Assembly: GCA_020343535.1 (NCBI GenBank)
Contig: CP070799.1
Location: 2,297,318 to 2,336,558, forward strand
DNA: 39,241 nucleotides
DNA from: Nitrospinaceae bacterium
GTDB lineage: Bacteria > Nitrospinota > Nitrospinia > Nitrospinales > VA-1
Reading direction: 5' to 3'
Within the stretch, counting starts at the first letter, position 1. Each line of letters begins with the position of its first letter. A model generated the notes under the pieces. The model made no database searches. It was not told the origin of the DNA and saw only the letters and a program-made list of their open reading frames with translations. Shown here piece by piece: positions 25,438-33,989 of this stretch. Both the position numbers and the translations under genes were made by a program.

Positions 25438-25799
25438 CCCGAATAGATGCATGCGGTCAGGGCGATGCCGGCGAGCGAATAGGTGACCAGGGCTGTGCGG
25501 GAAAAGGCGCGGGTGTAGGAATAACCGACGGCGAACCCGAGAAGCAGGGTGAATAGGAACGAGTAGCCCTGGTGACCCTCGACTTCCACAGTGGTTTTCA
25601 GGTTCAGGTCAGTGGACACCATACCGGTGAAATCGGCCAGCACCGCCGCGAGTAGGCCGAGGCTCAGGTTGAAGCGGGCCGCGCCCAGCAGGCCGGGGCG
25701 GTCTTTTCGGCGCGCGGCGTAAAGCAGCGCCACTCCTGCGGTGAACAGCGCAACGGGAAAATGGGAAAGGAAAGGGTGGAAACTGACGGTGCTCAGCAT
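25407..25799 (-). CDS. DUF2231-like membrane protein (second of a pair)
   Basis: 130 residues with four membrane segments. It starts VSFHPFLSHFPVALFTAGVAL, similar to the HPLLVHFP start of the convergent partner, and has EGHQGYSFLFTLLLGFAVGY and YSGYLLVF, so the two are distant homologues. The histidines of HPFLSHFP and GHQG are shared features. Function unknown. The 3' ends of the two genes overlap by 31 bp. The ATG at 25799 is the first in-frame start before the conserved segment. Confidence 0.8.
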   Translation of the reverse strand: MLSTVSFHPFLSHFPVALFTAGVALLYAARRKDRPGLLGAARFNLSLGLLAAVLADFTGMVSTDLNLKTTVEVEGHQGYSFLFTLLLGFAVGYSYTRAFSRTALVTYSLAGIALTACIYSGYLLVFSAPS

Positions 25800-25888
25800 G
25801 GGGCTCGCCAGATTAATCCCGATGAGGGAACGGGGATGCGGATCGCAACAAGCCCTTGCGCCCCGGGCGGCTCAAAAAAACTTCTTGC

Positions 25889-25904
25889 AACCGTCTGGAC
25901 GGTT
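25889..25904 (-). terminator. Hairpin with downstream T run, possible tatB terminator
   Basis: AACCGTC and GACGGTT form a perfect stem (loop must be enlarged to four bases). On the minus strand seven T follow about nine bases later (25874-25880), so the geometry is poor. It lies between tatB and the DUF2231 gene. Confidence 0.3.
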
Positions 25905-26035
25905 TCAGGGAAAGAGCGCCCGGAACGCGGTCATTGATTGTTGCTAGTGGAATTGCCAATGTTCTTGGCGATGTCCACGGTTTCCTGGAGGTCAAGATTC
26001 ACGTCGACATCGACCTTGGTGGCGTTGACGACGTC

Positions 26036-26239
26036 TTATTCCAGGTGCTCCATGTTGACCGTTTGCTTGAGGCCTTCGGCCTCGTCCATGACTTCCTGCT
26101 TGAGGCTGTTGAACGTCGATTGAAATTCGCCCCAGCCTTTGCCGATCGCCTTGGCGAGCTTGGGCAGATTCTGCGGACCGATCACCACCACGGCAATGGC
26201 CATGATGACCATTAATTCGAAAAACCCGATATCAAACAT
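26036..26239 (-). CDS. tatB: Twin-arginine translocase subunit TatB (possibly truncated)
   Basis: Tat subunit in the inner membrane that recognises folded substrates with TatC. The start MFDIGFFELMVIMAIAVVVI is the TatB type (MFDIGF, Glu at position 8), followed by the hinge GPQNLPKLAKAIGKG and an amphipathic helix. The ATG is preceded by GGAGT. The product ends at residue 67 at TAA (26036-26038), short for TatB. The same frame continues open for 34 codons to TGA 25931-25933, encoding DVVNATKVDVDVNLDLQETV and more, in a composition that looks like a natural TatB tail. A nonsense change from a longer protein is therefore likely; the core region that TatB needs is still present. No tatC nearby. 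Confidence 0.85.
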   Translation of the reverse strand: MFDIGFFELMVIMAIAVVVIGPQNLPKLAKAIGKGWGEFQSTFNSLKQEVMDEAEGLKQTVNMEHLE

Positions 26240-26357
26240 ATGAGCGGACTCCGGTGTTCTGAATGGTTACGAGTTTAACAGACTATTCCATGGTTTTCCA
26301 GTCCGATCCCGCGTCCCCGGGGGGTCGGAAAAGCGCGGCCATCAGGGAGGCTGGGGC

Positions 26358-27290
26358 ATGAAAATCGTCCGCGGGGTAAAAAACCTGGAAAGCCCGCCGC
26401 CCTACCCGGTGGTGGCGATTGGCAATTTCGACGGGGTGCACATCGGCCATCAGATGATTTTCCGCCAGGCGGCGGCCCTTGCCCGGGAACATAACGGCAC
26501 GTCCATGGCTTTCACCTTCGAGCCGCACCCGCTAAAAATCATTGCTCCCAGCCGGATGCCGCCCCTGTTGACGACCTTTCGCAAGAAAATGGAACTGATC
26601 GAATCGTGCGGGATCGACCGGGTGATCTGCGCCGATTTCGACCGCCAGTTTGCCGACCAGTGCCCGAGGGAATTCGCAAGCGATGTTCTGGTCGGGAGGA
26701 TAGGCGCGCGCGAGGTGGTGGTGGGGTTCGACTACGCCTTCGGCCGCGGCCGCGAGGGAACGGTGCCTTATCTGAGAAAAATGGGAGATCAGTTCGGTTT
26801 CAAGGTCAACGTTGTCGAGCCGATCCGCCACGAAGGTCAGCTAGTCAGCAGCTCGTACGTCCGCGAACTCATCGAGGACGGCGAGGTGAAATCCGCGGCG
26901 GGGTTTCTCGGCCGGAATTATTCCATCGAGGGCCCCGTGGTGCATGGTTACAAGACCGGCGGCGCCATCGGGTTTCCGACGGCGAACATCGGCACGAGCA
27001 AAATGCAGGTTCCCGGAACCGGCGTCTATGCCGTACGCGTCCGCCACCGCGAGGCGAAGCACGGCGGAGTGGCCAACATCGGATTCAACCCCACCTTCAA
27101 TCGCGACCGTTTGAGCGTGGAAGTGCACATCTTCGATTTCGCGGAAAAAATCTACGGGGAAGATATCGAGGTGGAGTTCATCGACCGCATTCGCAGCGAA
27201 ATGGAATTCGCCTGCGCTGAGGAGCTGGTCGGGCAGATCGAGAAAGACATCGAGCGCGCTCGCGTCCTTCTGGCTGATACGCAACGATGA
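26358..27290 (+). CDS. ribF: Bifunctional riboflavin kinase / FAD synthetase
   Basis: RibF phosphorylates riboflavin to FMN and adenylates FMN to FAD. The N-terminal nucleotidyltransferase domain shows VVAIGNFDGVHIGHQMI, TFEPHPLKI and VVVGFDYAFGRGREG plus SSSYVRELIEDG. The C-terminal kinase domain has GPVVHGYKTGGAIGFPTANI, GVYAVRV, NIGFNPTF and VHIFDF. The 310-residue length is standard. A GGAGG lies about ten bases before ATG 26358. The stop overlaps the ATG of the next gene (ATGA at 27287-27290). Confidence 0.96.
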   Translation: MKIVRGVKNLESPPPYPVVAIGNFDGVHIGHQMIFRQAAALAREHNGTSMAFTFEPHPLKIIAPSRMPPLLTTFRKKMELIESCGIDRVICADFDRQFADQCPREFASDVLVGRIGAREVVVGFDYAFGRGREGTVPYLRKMGDQFGFKVNVVEPIRHEGQLVSSSYVRELIEDGEVKSAAGFLGRNYSIEGPVVHGYKTGGAIGFPTANIGTSKMQVPGTGVYAVRVRHREAKHGGVANIGFNPTFNRDRLSVEVHIFDFAEKIYGEDIEVEFIDRIRSEMEFACAEELVGQIEKDIERARVLLADTQR

Positions 27291-28333
27291 ATTATAAGCA
27301 GCTCTTCATTGGCGTTATCATAGCGTTCGCCGCCCTCGGCTACACTTTGTGGAACGTTTCCCTCGCCGATCTTTTCGCTTCGTTCAAAACAGTGAAATAC
27401 GGCTACATCGTTCCGGCGATCGCCTTCATCGTGCTGAGCTATCTGGGTCGCGCATGGCGCTGGCGGGAGCTGCTCAGGCCGATCAAGGACGTCGGTTCGC
27501 GCGAGTTGTATGCGCCGCTCATGGTCGGGTTCATGGGCAACATCCTGCCGGCGCGCGCCGGCGAGTTCCTGCGCGCTTACCTGCTGAGCAAAAAACACCA
27601 CCTCACCTTTTCCAGCGCCTTCGCCTCCATCGTGGTTGAACGGCTGTTCGATCTGTTGATGCTCTTTGCCCTGTTTGCCTGGGTCTTCTATTACCACGCG
27701 GAGGTCTTCGAGACCGATACCAATGTCAAAGGTATCGCCATCGCGGATCTGGCGACGGTTTTCGGCCGCCTGTCTGTGGGGATGGTGGGTTTTCTGATCT
27801 TGTTTATCTACCTCATGGTTAGCCACCGGGAGTGGGTCATCCGGTGGGTTCTGCGGCTCATCGCGCCCTTGCCGAAGAAGTGGCACGACAAGGTGGAATA
27901 CCTGATCGAGGAATTTTCCCTGGGTCTTGAGGTGGCGAGGCAACCGGCGGTCCTCCTCCGGGTGGCTCTGTATTCAGTCGTGGTGTGGGTGGCGATCGTG
28001 CTCAGCTATTACCCCTTTTATTGGGCCTTCGACTTGAACGACAAGTCCGCCGGTTCTCTTTTGGTCCTGGTGGTCGCGGTGTGCGTGCTCATCACGGCGG
28101 TCCCCACGCCGGCGTTTCTCGGTTCGTTCAATGCCGGAGTTCTCATCGCCTTGCACGAGGTCATGCACGAGGCCGAAATCACGGCGGTGAGCTTCGGCAT
28201 GGTGGCGTGGGTGGTGAATTTCCTCGTTCTCTTCGTTCTCGGGATGTATTTCATTGTTCACGAGCATTATTCGGTGCGCGCCCTCATCGAGGCGGAGGAA
28301 AGGGGTGTGCCGGAACGGGGCGGGAAAGCGTGA
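27287..28333 (+). CDS. YbhN/UPF0104-like integral membrane protein (LPG synthase TM domain)
   Basis: 348 residues with about eight membrane segments, of the family related to the flippase part of lysylphosphatidylglycerol synthase. Landmarks are YLGRAWRWRELLRPI, APLMVGFMGNILPARAGEFL and SIVVERLFDLLMLF, characteristic of this group. It may move a lipid across the inner membrane, but no substrate is known. It has no aminoacyl-transferase domain. Coupled to ribF by a 4-bp overlap. Confidence 0.86.
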   Translation: MNYKQLFIGVIIAFAALGYTLWNVSLADLFASFKTVKYGYIVPAIAFIVLSYLGRAWRWRELLRPIKDVGSRELYAPLMVGFMGNILPARAGEFLRAYLLSKKHHLTFSSAFASIVVERLFDLLMLFALFAWVFYYHAEVFETDTNVKGIAIADLATVFGRLSVGMVGFLILFIYLMVSHREWVIRWVLRLIAPLPKKWHDKVEYLIEEFSLGLEVARQPAVLLRVALYSVVVWVAIVLSYYPFYWAFDLNDKSAGSLLVLVVAVCVLITAVPTPAFLGSFNAGVLIALHEVMHEAEITAVSFGMVAWVVNFLVLFVLGMYFIVHEHYSVRALIEAEERGVPERGGKA

Positions 28334-28344
28334 TTAAATACGGC

Positions 28345-28373
28345 TTGAAATTGTTCGAGATAAAATCCATAAT
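28345..28373 (+). promoter_or_regulatory. Candidate promoter of tRNA-Leu
   Basis: TTGAAA (28345-28350), 17-nt spacer, CATAAT (28368-28373), both near the sigma-70 consensus. It lies about 20 bp before the tRNA. Confidence 0.6.
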
Positions 28374-28394
28374 AGGCTTTCCGGTTTTTGCAGT

Positions 28395-28481
28395 GCCGAA
28401 GTGGCGGAATTGGTAGACGCGCATGATTCAGGATCATGTGCCGGTAACGGCGTGGAGGTTCAAATCCTCTCTTCGGCACCA
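28395..28481 (+). tRNA. tRNA-Leu (anticodon CAG)
   Basis: Class II tRNA with 7-bp acceptor stem GCCGAAG/CTTCGGC, anticodon stem CATGA/TCATG with loop TTCAGGA (anticodon CAG at 28439-28441), a variable arm TGCCGGTAACGGCG and T arm GAGG-TTCAAAT-CCTC. CCA is encoded (28479-28481), unlike the tRNA-Gln in this window. The following 236 bp to mnmG contain no gene. Confidence 0.96.
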
Positions 28482-28717
28482 TTCTTACCCCCCCTGGCGG
28501 ATCTATCTTAGCCTCAGGCCGGTGGTTGGGCGACCCGGCTCCCTTTTTATCCTTCAAAATCCAGGTTCAGGCGAGGCGCGGGGTAGCGTGCTTTGGCCCT
28601 GTTTTAGGGCAGGCCGCGCGGGCCCGCGGCCTCTTTTTACGCGTTTTGCCTGTTTTACCTTTGCGGGGTTGTTGTATCATAAAACTTTCAGGTGATTTAC
28701 CGGAGGCTCCTTAAGCC

Positions 28718-30610
28718 ATGATTTCCTACGATGTCATCGTCATCGGCGGCGGCCACGCGGGTTGCGAGGCGGCGCTTGCCGCCGCGCGCATGGGCTGCCG
28801 AACGGCGCTCGTCACTCTCGATCTCGACAAGGTCGCCCTCATGCCGTGCAACCCGGCGATTGGCGGTGTGGGCAAGGGGCATATCGTGCGCGAGATCGAC
28901 GCCCTTGGCGGCGAGATGGCGAAATGCATCGACCGCACCGGCATCCAGTTCCGTGTGCTCAACGCGTCGAAAGGTCCCGCTGTGCGCGGCAGCCGCGCCC
29001 AGGCCGACAAGCACCTCTACAAACAGGAAATGCGCCGGGTTCTCGAAAGCCAGCCCGGCCTTGATCTGTTGCAGGAGGAAGCGGATGAACTGGTCATCGA
29101 AGACCGGTGCATTCGCGGCGTCGTCACCGCCGGCGGGAGGGAGTTAAAGGCGGGCGCGGTGGTCATCACCACCGGCACGTTTTTGAACGGCGTCGTGCAC
29201 GTGGGGTTGACGCATCGGCCGGCGGGCCGGGCGGATGAAAAACCCTCCACGCGTTTGTCGCGTTCCTTTCTGGCGGCAGGGTTCCGGGTCGGCCGGCTGA
29301 AGACCGGCACCCCGCCAAGGCTCCTCGCCGGGTCTATCGATTTTTCCCGCTGCCAAGTGCAGGCCGGTGACGCCCTGCCCAAGCCGTTTTCATTTGCCAC
29401 CGAACGCATCGACCGGCCGCAGGTGCCCTGTCATCTGACCGCCACCACCGAACAGACCCGGCGGGTGATTCAGGACAATCTGCACCTCTCGCCGCTTTAC
29501 AGCGGCGTGATCGAGAGCATCGGTCCGCGCTACTGCCCGTCCATCGAGGACAAGGTGGTCAAGTTTCCCGACAAGGTGTCGCACAATATTTTCCTCGAAC
29601 CCGAAGGGCTGAGTACCGACTGGATCTATCCCAACGGCATCTCTACCAGCCTCGCCGAGGAGGTGCAGCGGCAGGTGGTGCGGAGCATTCCGGGCCTGGA
29701 GGAGGCGAGGATCGTGCAACCCGGTTATGCGGTGGAGTACGACTTCGTTCCCCCCACTCAGCTTCACCCGACGCTTGAGACCAAGCTCGTGGCCGGGCTG
29801 TTTCACGCCGGGCAGATCAACGGGACTTCGGGTTACGAGGAGGCTGCGGGGCAAGGCCTGATGTCCGGGATCAACGCGGCGCTCAAGGTGCAGAAGCGGC
29901 CGCCGCTGGTGCTCACGCGTATGGAGGGTTACATCGGTGTGCTGATCGACGACCTGGTGACCAAGGGTACGGAGGAGCCCTACCGCATGTTCACTTCCCG
30001 CGCCGAGTACCGCCTGATTCTCAGGGAAGACAACGCGGACCAGCGGTTGATGGTGCGCGGCCACGCGCTCGGCCTGGTCTCCGATGAGGCTCACGCGCGC
30101 TGCGTTGAGAAATACCGCTCGGTGGAGCGGGAAATCGGGCGGCTCAAGGCAACAAGGGTGCTGCCCTCGCCGGGCGATCTTGAACGATTGTCCACCATGG
30201 GCATCATGGAACTGAGATCGCCCACCACGCTCGAAGGCCTTCTCAAGCGGCCCGAGGTGACCTACGATCGGCTGGCGCAGGCTTTCAATGGCGATTGCGC
30301 GGTGCAGGAGCTCGTGGCGGAGCAGGTTGAAATTCAGGTCAAGTACGACGGTTTCATCGCCCGGCAGAACCAGATGGTGGCGCGGCAGAAAAAACTTGAA
30401 GGGGTGGTCATCCCGCCCGATTTTGTCTACGCGGGGGTTCCGGGTCTTTCCCGGGAGGTGGTGCAGAAGCTCGAGGAGGTGCGCCCGGCGACCCTCGGGC
30501 AGGCCGCTAGGATATCCGGGGTCACGCCGTCGGCGGTGGCGCTACTCATGGTGCTCATCGAAGGACGCCGCCCCGCCGCGGATGGCGAGCGGCAGGCCGC
30601 CCGCGCCTGA
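28718..30610 (+). CDS. mnmG: tRNA uridine-5-carboxymethylaminomethyl modification enzyme MnmG (GidA)
   Basis: MnmG works with MnmE and FAD to modify wobble uridine 34 of certain tRNAs. The 630-residue length is typical. The N-terminal FAD site is VIVIGGGHAGCEAALAAARMG, followed by MPCNPAIGGVGKGHIVREID, the RLKTGTPPRL segment, PRYCPSIEDKVVKFPDK, QINGTSGYEEAAGQGL and TSRAEYRLILREDNAD. The C-terminal helical domain ends in GVTPSAVALLMVLIEGRR. ATG 28718 has CCGGAGG 11 bases upstream. Its stop overlaps the ATG of the DUF4911 gene (TGATG). Confidence 0.97.
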   Translation: MISYDVIVIGGGHAGCEAALAAARMGCRTALVTLDLDKVALMPCNPAIGGVGKGHIVREIDALGGEMAKCIDRTGIQFRVLNASKGPAVRGSRAQADKHLYKQEMRRVLESQPGLDLLQEEADELVIEDRCIRGVVTAGGRELKAGAVVITTGTFLNGVVHVGLTHRPAGRADEKPSTRLSRSFLAAGFRVGRLKTGTPPRLLAGSIDFSRCQVQAGDALPKPFSFATERIDRPQVPCHLTATTEQTRRVIQDNLHLSPLYSGVIESIGPRYCPSIEDKVVKFPDKVSHNIFLEPEGLSTDWIYPNGISTSLAEEVQRQVVRSIPGLEEARIVQPGYAVEYDFVPPTQLHPTLETKLVAGLFHAGQINGTSGYEEAAGQGLMSGINAALKVQKRPPLVLTRMEGYIGVLIDDLVTKGTEEPYRMFTSRAEYRLILREDNADQRLMVRGHALGLVSDEAHARCVEKYRSVEREIGRLKATRVLPSPGDLERLSTMGIMELRSPTTLEGLLKRPEVTYDRLAQAFNGDCAVQELVAEQVEIQVKYDGFIARQNQMVARQKKLEGVVIPPDFVYAGVPGLSREVVQKLEEVRPATLGQAARISGVTPSAVALLMVLIEGRRPAADGERQAARA

Positions 30611-30828
30611 TGCACGACGACACCGTTCAGATTCGGATAGAGATTCCGAAGGAAGAAATCGCCTACCTTGTGAGCCTGTTCGAGGGGTACGACAACCTCG
30701 CGGTGGTGCGCACGCTCGACAACAAGCGCGGCCTCATCGAGCTTATGGTCGCCCCCGATTACCTGGACGACACCCGCCGCCTGCTCGAAGCCCTCAAGGA
30801 TGAGATTCCGCTGCGGCTGCTCGCTTGA
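30610..30828 (+). CDS. DUF4911 domain protein
   Basis: 72 residues matching the DUF4911 pattern: VQIRIEIPKEEIAYLVSLFE, NLAVVRTLDNKRGLIELMV and a DTRRLLEALKDEIPL end. No membrane segment. Such small proteins sit beside RNA-modification or NIF-like genes, but their role is unknown. ATG 30610 shares its first base with the TGA of mnmG, so translation is coupled. It ends six bases before the convergent apt gene. Confidence 0.8.
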   Translation: MHDDTVQIRIEIPKEEIAYLVSLFEGYDNLAVVRTLDNKRGLIELMVAPDYLDDTRRLLEALKDEIPLRLLA

Positions 30829-30834
30829 ACCCCT

Positions 30835-31371
30835 TCAGTATTGGATCAGCGAGAACACCGGCAATCCTTCCAGCTTTTGCCGTCCGTTCAAAAACCCAAG
30901 TTCCATTAAAAACGCCGCCTCGACGATCTCCACCTTGGGGAAATAGCTGCTGATGAGCAACGCGGTGGCGGCCAGGGTGCCGCCGGTGGCCAGAACGTCG
31001 TCGATGACGAGGATTTTCTGATCCGGTTTCAGCGCGTCCTGGTGAATTTCAAGGGCATCGGTGCCGTATTCGAGGGCGTAGGTCTGCTTGTAGGTCTTGT
31101 GCGGCAGCTTGTCGGGTTTGCGCACCAGGGTCACCCCGGCGCCCAGGGCGTAGGCCAGGGGCGCGGCGAAAACGAAGCCGCGCGCCTCGATGCCGACCAC
31201 CTGATCGATGCCTTTTCCCTGGTAGCGCGCCTTGAATGCTTCCACCATTTGTTGAAAGGCCGCGCTGTCGGCGAGCAAGGGCGTGATGTCTTTGAAGATG
31301 ATCCCCTTTTTGGGAAAGTCGGGTATGTCCCGGATAATCGATTTGAGTGCTTCCCTGAGTCCCCCCGTAAT
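30835..31371 (-). CDS. apt: Adenine phosphoribosyltransferase, non-canonical start
   Basis: Apt salvages adenine with PRPP to AMP. Family motifs follow the normal order: [83 protein letters not shown] and the PRPP loop [14 protein letters not shown]. Conserved sequence extends well upstream of the first usable TTG (31278), to about 31360. No ATG, GTG or TTG lies before it; in-frame TAG-TAA stops lie just upstream. ATT 31369-31371 would give a 178-residue protein with normal length. Alternatively ATG 31391 is in another frame and would join if one base were added to a run of six C (31361-31366). Convergent with the DUF4911 gene. Confidence 0.87.
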   Translation of the reverse strand: MTGGLREALKSIIRDIPDFPKKGIIFKDITPLLADSAAFQQMVEAFKARYQGKGIDQVVGIEARGFVFAAPLAYALGAGVTLVRKPDKLPHKTYKQTYALEYGTDALEIHQDALKPDQKILVIDDVLATGGTLAATALLISSYFPKVEIVEAAFLMELGFLNGRQKLEGLPVFSLIQY

Positions 31372-31553
31372 GTAGGCCGTCCGAGCCCCATTGTTTTACT
31401 ACGGATGATGTTTCAGGACAATTGTCTTTTGCGGTGTGCGGCGATGGGGGCCGGTGTTATTCAGGAAGGGGCTTTATCGCCTGGCGGAAATAGAATCGGG
31501 TGTGGGCATCGCGGTGCTGTCCGGTATCCCGAATGGGCGATCCGTACGGTCCC

Positions 31554-32279
31554 TCATCTTCTTGCGGGCAGGAACTTGAGGGGGTTTTTCGGGTGGGTGT
31601 GGTTGCGGACCTCGAAGTGGAGGTGTGGTCCGGAGGAGCGGCCTGTCGTGCCCACCGAGGCGATGCGCTGGCCTTGTTTGACTGTTTCGTTTTTCTTCAC
31701 CCAATTTTTTGAGTTGTGTGCGTAGACGGTGGTCAGGTGGTTCGGGTGCTTGATGATGACCATGAGGCCGTAACCCTTGGGGCCCCAGTCGCTGAACACC
31801 ACCCGCCCCTCCGCCGCGGCGACCACGGAGGCGCCTCTCTTGGCGCCGATGTCGATGCCGTCGTGGTGGCCGTTTCCACGCGACCCGAAGGTGGATGTCA
31901 AGGTGCCCTTGAGCGGCCAGATCAGATAACCCTTGAGGGGCGGCAGGCTGGCTTCCTCGACGGGCCTGGAAAACCTTTTCGGGGCGGGCGTCTCTTTCTT
32001 CAATGCGGTGGCGGGCACCTGGCGAATCGTCCTCGCGCCAGGAATCCAGATTTTGCGGCCAACCTGAATCTGGCTCGCGTCGCTGATGTTGTTGAGCCGC
32101 ATGAGGGTGACGACGCTGACGTCATAGGTTTTGGCGATGCGATAGAGGGTTTGCCCCGGACGCACGGAGTGGTAGACGCCGGTGTAATGCCGTTCCTTGG
32201 GCAGGCTCTGGCAGCTTAGGAGCGGGCCGAAAAGCACAAGCGCCAACAGGATTTGCGGCAGAAATTTTTTCTGGGGCAT
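31554..32279 (-). CDS. LysM and M23 peptidase lipoprotein (NlpD/EnvC-like)
   Basis: Cell-wall protein of 241 residues. A lipoprotein signal ends LLSC (Cys23). A LysM domain follows (YHSVRPGQTLYRIAKTYDVS, VTLMRLNNI, IQVGRKIWIP), then an M23 domain (from about residue 120) with GSRGNGHHDGIDIGAKRGA, YGLMVIIKHPNHLTTVYAHN and HLHFEVRN. The zinc ligands of active LytM proteins (H-x3-D and HxH) are present in HHDGID and HLH, so it may be an active endopeptidase rather than only an amidase activator. Promoter at 32316-32343. Divergent from the FG-GAP lipoprotein gene. Confidence 0.92.
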   Translation of the reverse strand: MPQKKFLPQILLALVLFGPLLSCQSLPKERHYTGVYHSVRPGQTLYRIAKTYDVSVVTLMRLNNISDASQIQVGRKIWIPGARTIRQVPATALKKETPAPKRFSRPVEEASLPPLKGYLIWPLKGTLTSTFGSRGNGHHDGIDIGAKRGASVVAAAEGRVVFSDWGPKGYGLMVIIKHPNHLTTVYAHNSKNWVKKNETVKQGQRIASVGTTGRSSGPHLHFEVRNHTHPKNPLKFLPARR

Positions 32280-32315
32280 CGGTGGGTAGCCGGGTCTGTT
32301 TATAACCTATTGAAA

Positions 32316-32343
32316 ATTGTAGCATTAGGAGCGTTCCTGTCAA
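32316..32343 (-). promoter_or_regulatory. Sigma-70 promoter of the M23 lipoprotein gene
   Basis: Minus strand: TTGACA (32338-32343), 16-nt spacer, TACAAT (32316-32321), an almost perfect consensus. The predicted start is about 30 nt before the ATG at 32279. Confidence 0.65.
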
Positions 32344-32433
32344 GCTTGAACGGGCTGCGGGCAGAGCGCTTTACATCGCCATTGCCATACGGTATAACCA
32401 ACAGATTCCGCCAACTTCTGGAGCCTGTCGTCG

Positions 32434-33567
32434 TTGCAGAAAATTTTGTTTTCCCTGTTGCTGTTGATACTGGCCGCGGGCTGCGGCACGGATGCGCCGG
32501 CGCCCGATCTGTTTTCTCTCCCTGTCACCTACCCGGTGGGAAAGAAGCCCGCCGCGGTGGTGGCCCAGGATATGAACGATGACGGCTACCCCGACCTCTT
32601 GGTTTCCAATTCCGAGAGCAACACGCTGAACTACCTTGAAGGGCTGGGCAACGGCACGTTCAAGAATCCGCTGACGCTCAAGACCGGGCGAGAACCGGTG
32701 GCCATGGCCGCCGCCGATTTCAATGGCGACCGGATTGCCGATATCGCCCTTGCCAATTATGGCGATGGCAACGTGTCCATCATCCTCAGCCAGAAAGACG
32801 GCCTGTTCAAGCACAAGCAGAATATCAAGGTGGGGAGGCTGCCCATCGCCATAGCGACGGGGGACTTCAACAATGACGAGCATCTGGACATCGCCGTCAC
32901 ACTGCGCTTCGACAAGATGGTGATCCTGCTGGGTGTGGGCGACGGCACCTTCAAGGTGGGCGAGGCCTACAAGGCATCGGGTACACCGGCGATGCTGGTG
33001 GTGGGCGATTACAACGACGACAAGAACCTCGATATCGCCATGGTGTTCAACGCGGTGGAGGTGAACTTCATCCGCATCTTCGACGGCCTGGGCGACGGCA
33101 CCTTCAAGAGCCCGCGGCGTGTTCCCGGCGGCCATCAATCCTCGTTCATCATCCAGCACGACATGAATCAGGACGGCATCGCCGACCTCATCGCATCGAG
33201 CACCATGAAGGACAGCGTCACGCTGTTTGTCGGCCGCGGCAAGGGCGAGTTCGAAGCCACGCCCGACTTCGCCGGCGAAAAGGGGCCGGAGCACATGGTG
33301 GCCGGAGAGTTCACCGGCGACAACAAGCCCGACCTTGCGGTCTGCAACAGGCGCGACAATTCGATCTCGATTCTCGAGGGCCGTGGCGACGGCAGCTTCG
33401 TCTTTCCGCATTTCAACTACCCGGTGGGAAGGAACCCACGCGCCATGGCCGCCGCCGATTTCAATGGCGACACCATGCTGGATCTCGCCGTGGTCCTCTA
33501 CGACGCGCAGAGGGTGGTGGTGCTCATGCGCAAGGTGGAAGGCCCGCCCGGAGTCGAGGATTCTTAA
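32434..33567 (+). CDS. FG-GAP/VCBS repeat lipoprotein
   Basis: Secreted lipoprotein of 377 residues. The signal ends ILAAGC (Cys17, ideal lipobox). The rest is a seven-bladed beta-propeller built from FG-GAP repeats with calcium-type loops such as DMNDDGYPDLLVSN, DFNGDRIADIALANY, DFNNDEHLDIAV, DYNDDKNLDIAM, DMNQDGIADLI and DFNGDTMLDLAV. Function is likely adhesion or a surface scaffold, not deducible here. The start is TTG 32434 with no strong ribosome site. It ends in TAA that shares TTAA with the stop of the convergent yacG gene. Confidence 0.9.
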   Translation: MQKILFSLLLLILAAGCGTDAPAPDLFSLPVTYPVGKKPAAVVAQDMNDDGYPDLLVSNSESNTLNYLEGLGNGTFKNPLTLKTGREPVAMAAADFNGDRIADIALANYGDGNVSIILSQKDGLFKHKQNIKVGRLPIAIATGDFNNDEHLDIAVTLRFDKMVILLGVGDGTFKVGEAYKASGTPAMLVVGDYNDDKNLDIAMVFNAVEVNFIRIFDGLGDGTFKSPRRVPGGHQSSFIIQHDMNQDGIADLIASSTMKDSVTLFVGRGKGEFEATPDFAGEKGPEHMVAGEFTGDNKPDLAVCNRRDNSISILEGRGDGSFVFPHFNYPVGRNPRAMAAADFNGDTMLDLAVVLYDAQRVVVLMRKVEGPPGVEDS

Positions 33568-33767
33568 GGGGTTTCGTCTTCGCCGTCATCGCTTTGGGCG
33601 AGCGGTTCGTTGCTTTCGATGCGGTAACCCCCTTGTAGCCACTGGCCAAGGTCGACCATCTGGCATCGCTCCGAGCAGAACGGATAGTGACCGTTTTGAT
33701 TCTTATCGACGTGTTTTCCGCAGATCGGGCAAGTGACTTTTCGGGGAAGTGCGGGGCTCATGACCAT
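33564..33767 (-). CDS. yacG: DNA gyrase inhibitor YacG, zinc-binding
   Basis: Small zinc protein that binds GyrB. From ATG 33767 it has 67 residues. The zinc motif is CPICG (Cys13, Cys16) and FCSERC (Cys31, Cys35), followed by QMVDLGQWLQGGYRIES, close to the YacG consensus, and an acidic tail. ATG 33761 is an alternative; the upstream in-frame segment to 33806 is not family-like. Convergent with the FG-GAP gene and overlapping it by four bases. Confidence 0.92.
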   Translation of the reverse strand: MVMSPALPRKVTCPICGKHVDKNQNGHYPFCSERCQMVDLGQWLQGGYRIESNEPLAQSDDGEDETP

Positions 33768-33841
33768 CTGCCGGTTCCAAGGGGTTGATGTTTCATGGTA
33801 GCACAAGCCGCGGGCCGCGAACCAGGGCCGGCTTATTTTTG

Positions 33842-33870
33842 TTTACAAGCGGTTGAACTCCTTGTATAAA
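33842..33870 (+). promoter_or_regulatory. Sigma-70 promoter of gspA-gspB
   Basis: TTTACA (33842-33847), 17-nt spacer, TATAAA (33865-33870). The predicted start leaves a leader of about 110 nt before the ATG at 33990. Confidence 0.6.
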
Positions 33871-33989
33871 TTGGGTTAGTTTCCCCCATCAGGCGGCCCC
33901 CAGCGGGCATTTTTCCGAGCAGGTTTTCACCGCCCGGCCGTGTCTTAAGCGTTCGCCGGGGGGCTTGTGCCACTCAGGGCAAGGTAACC

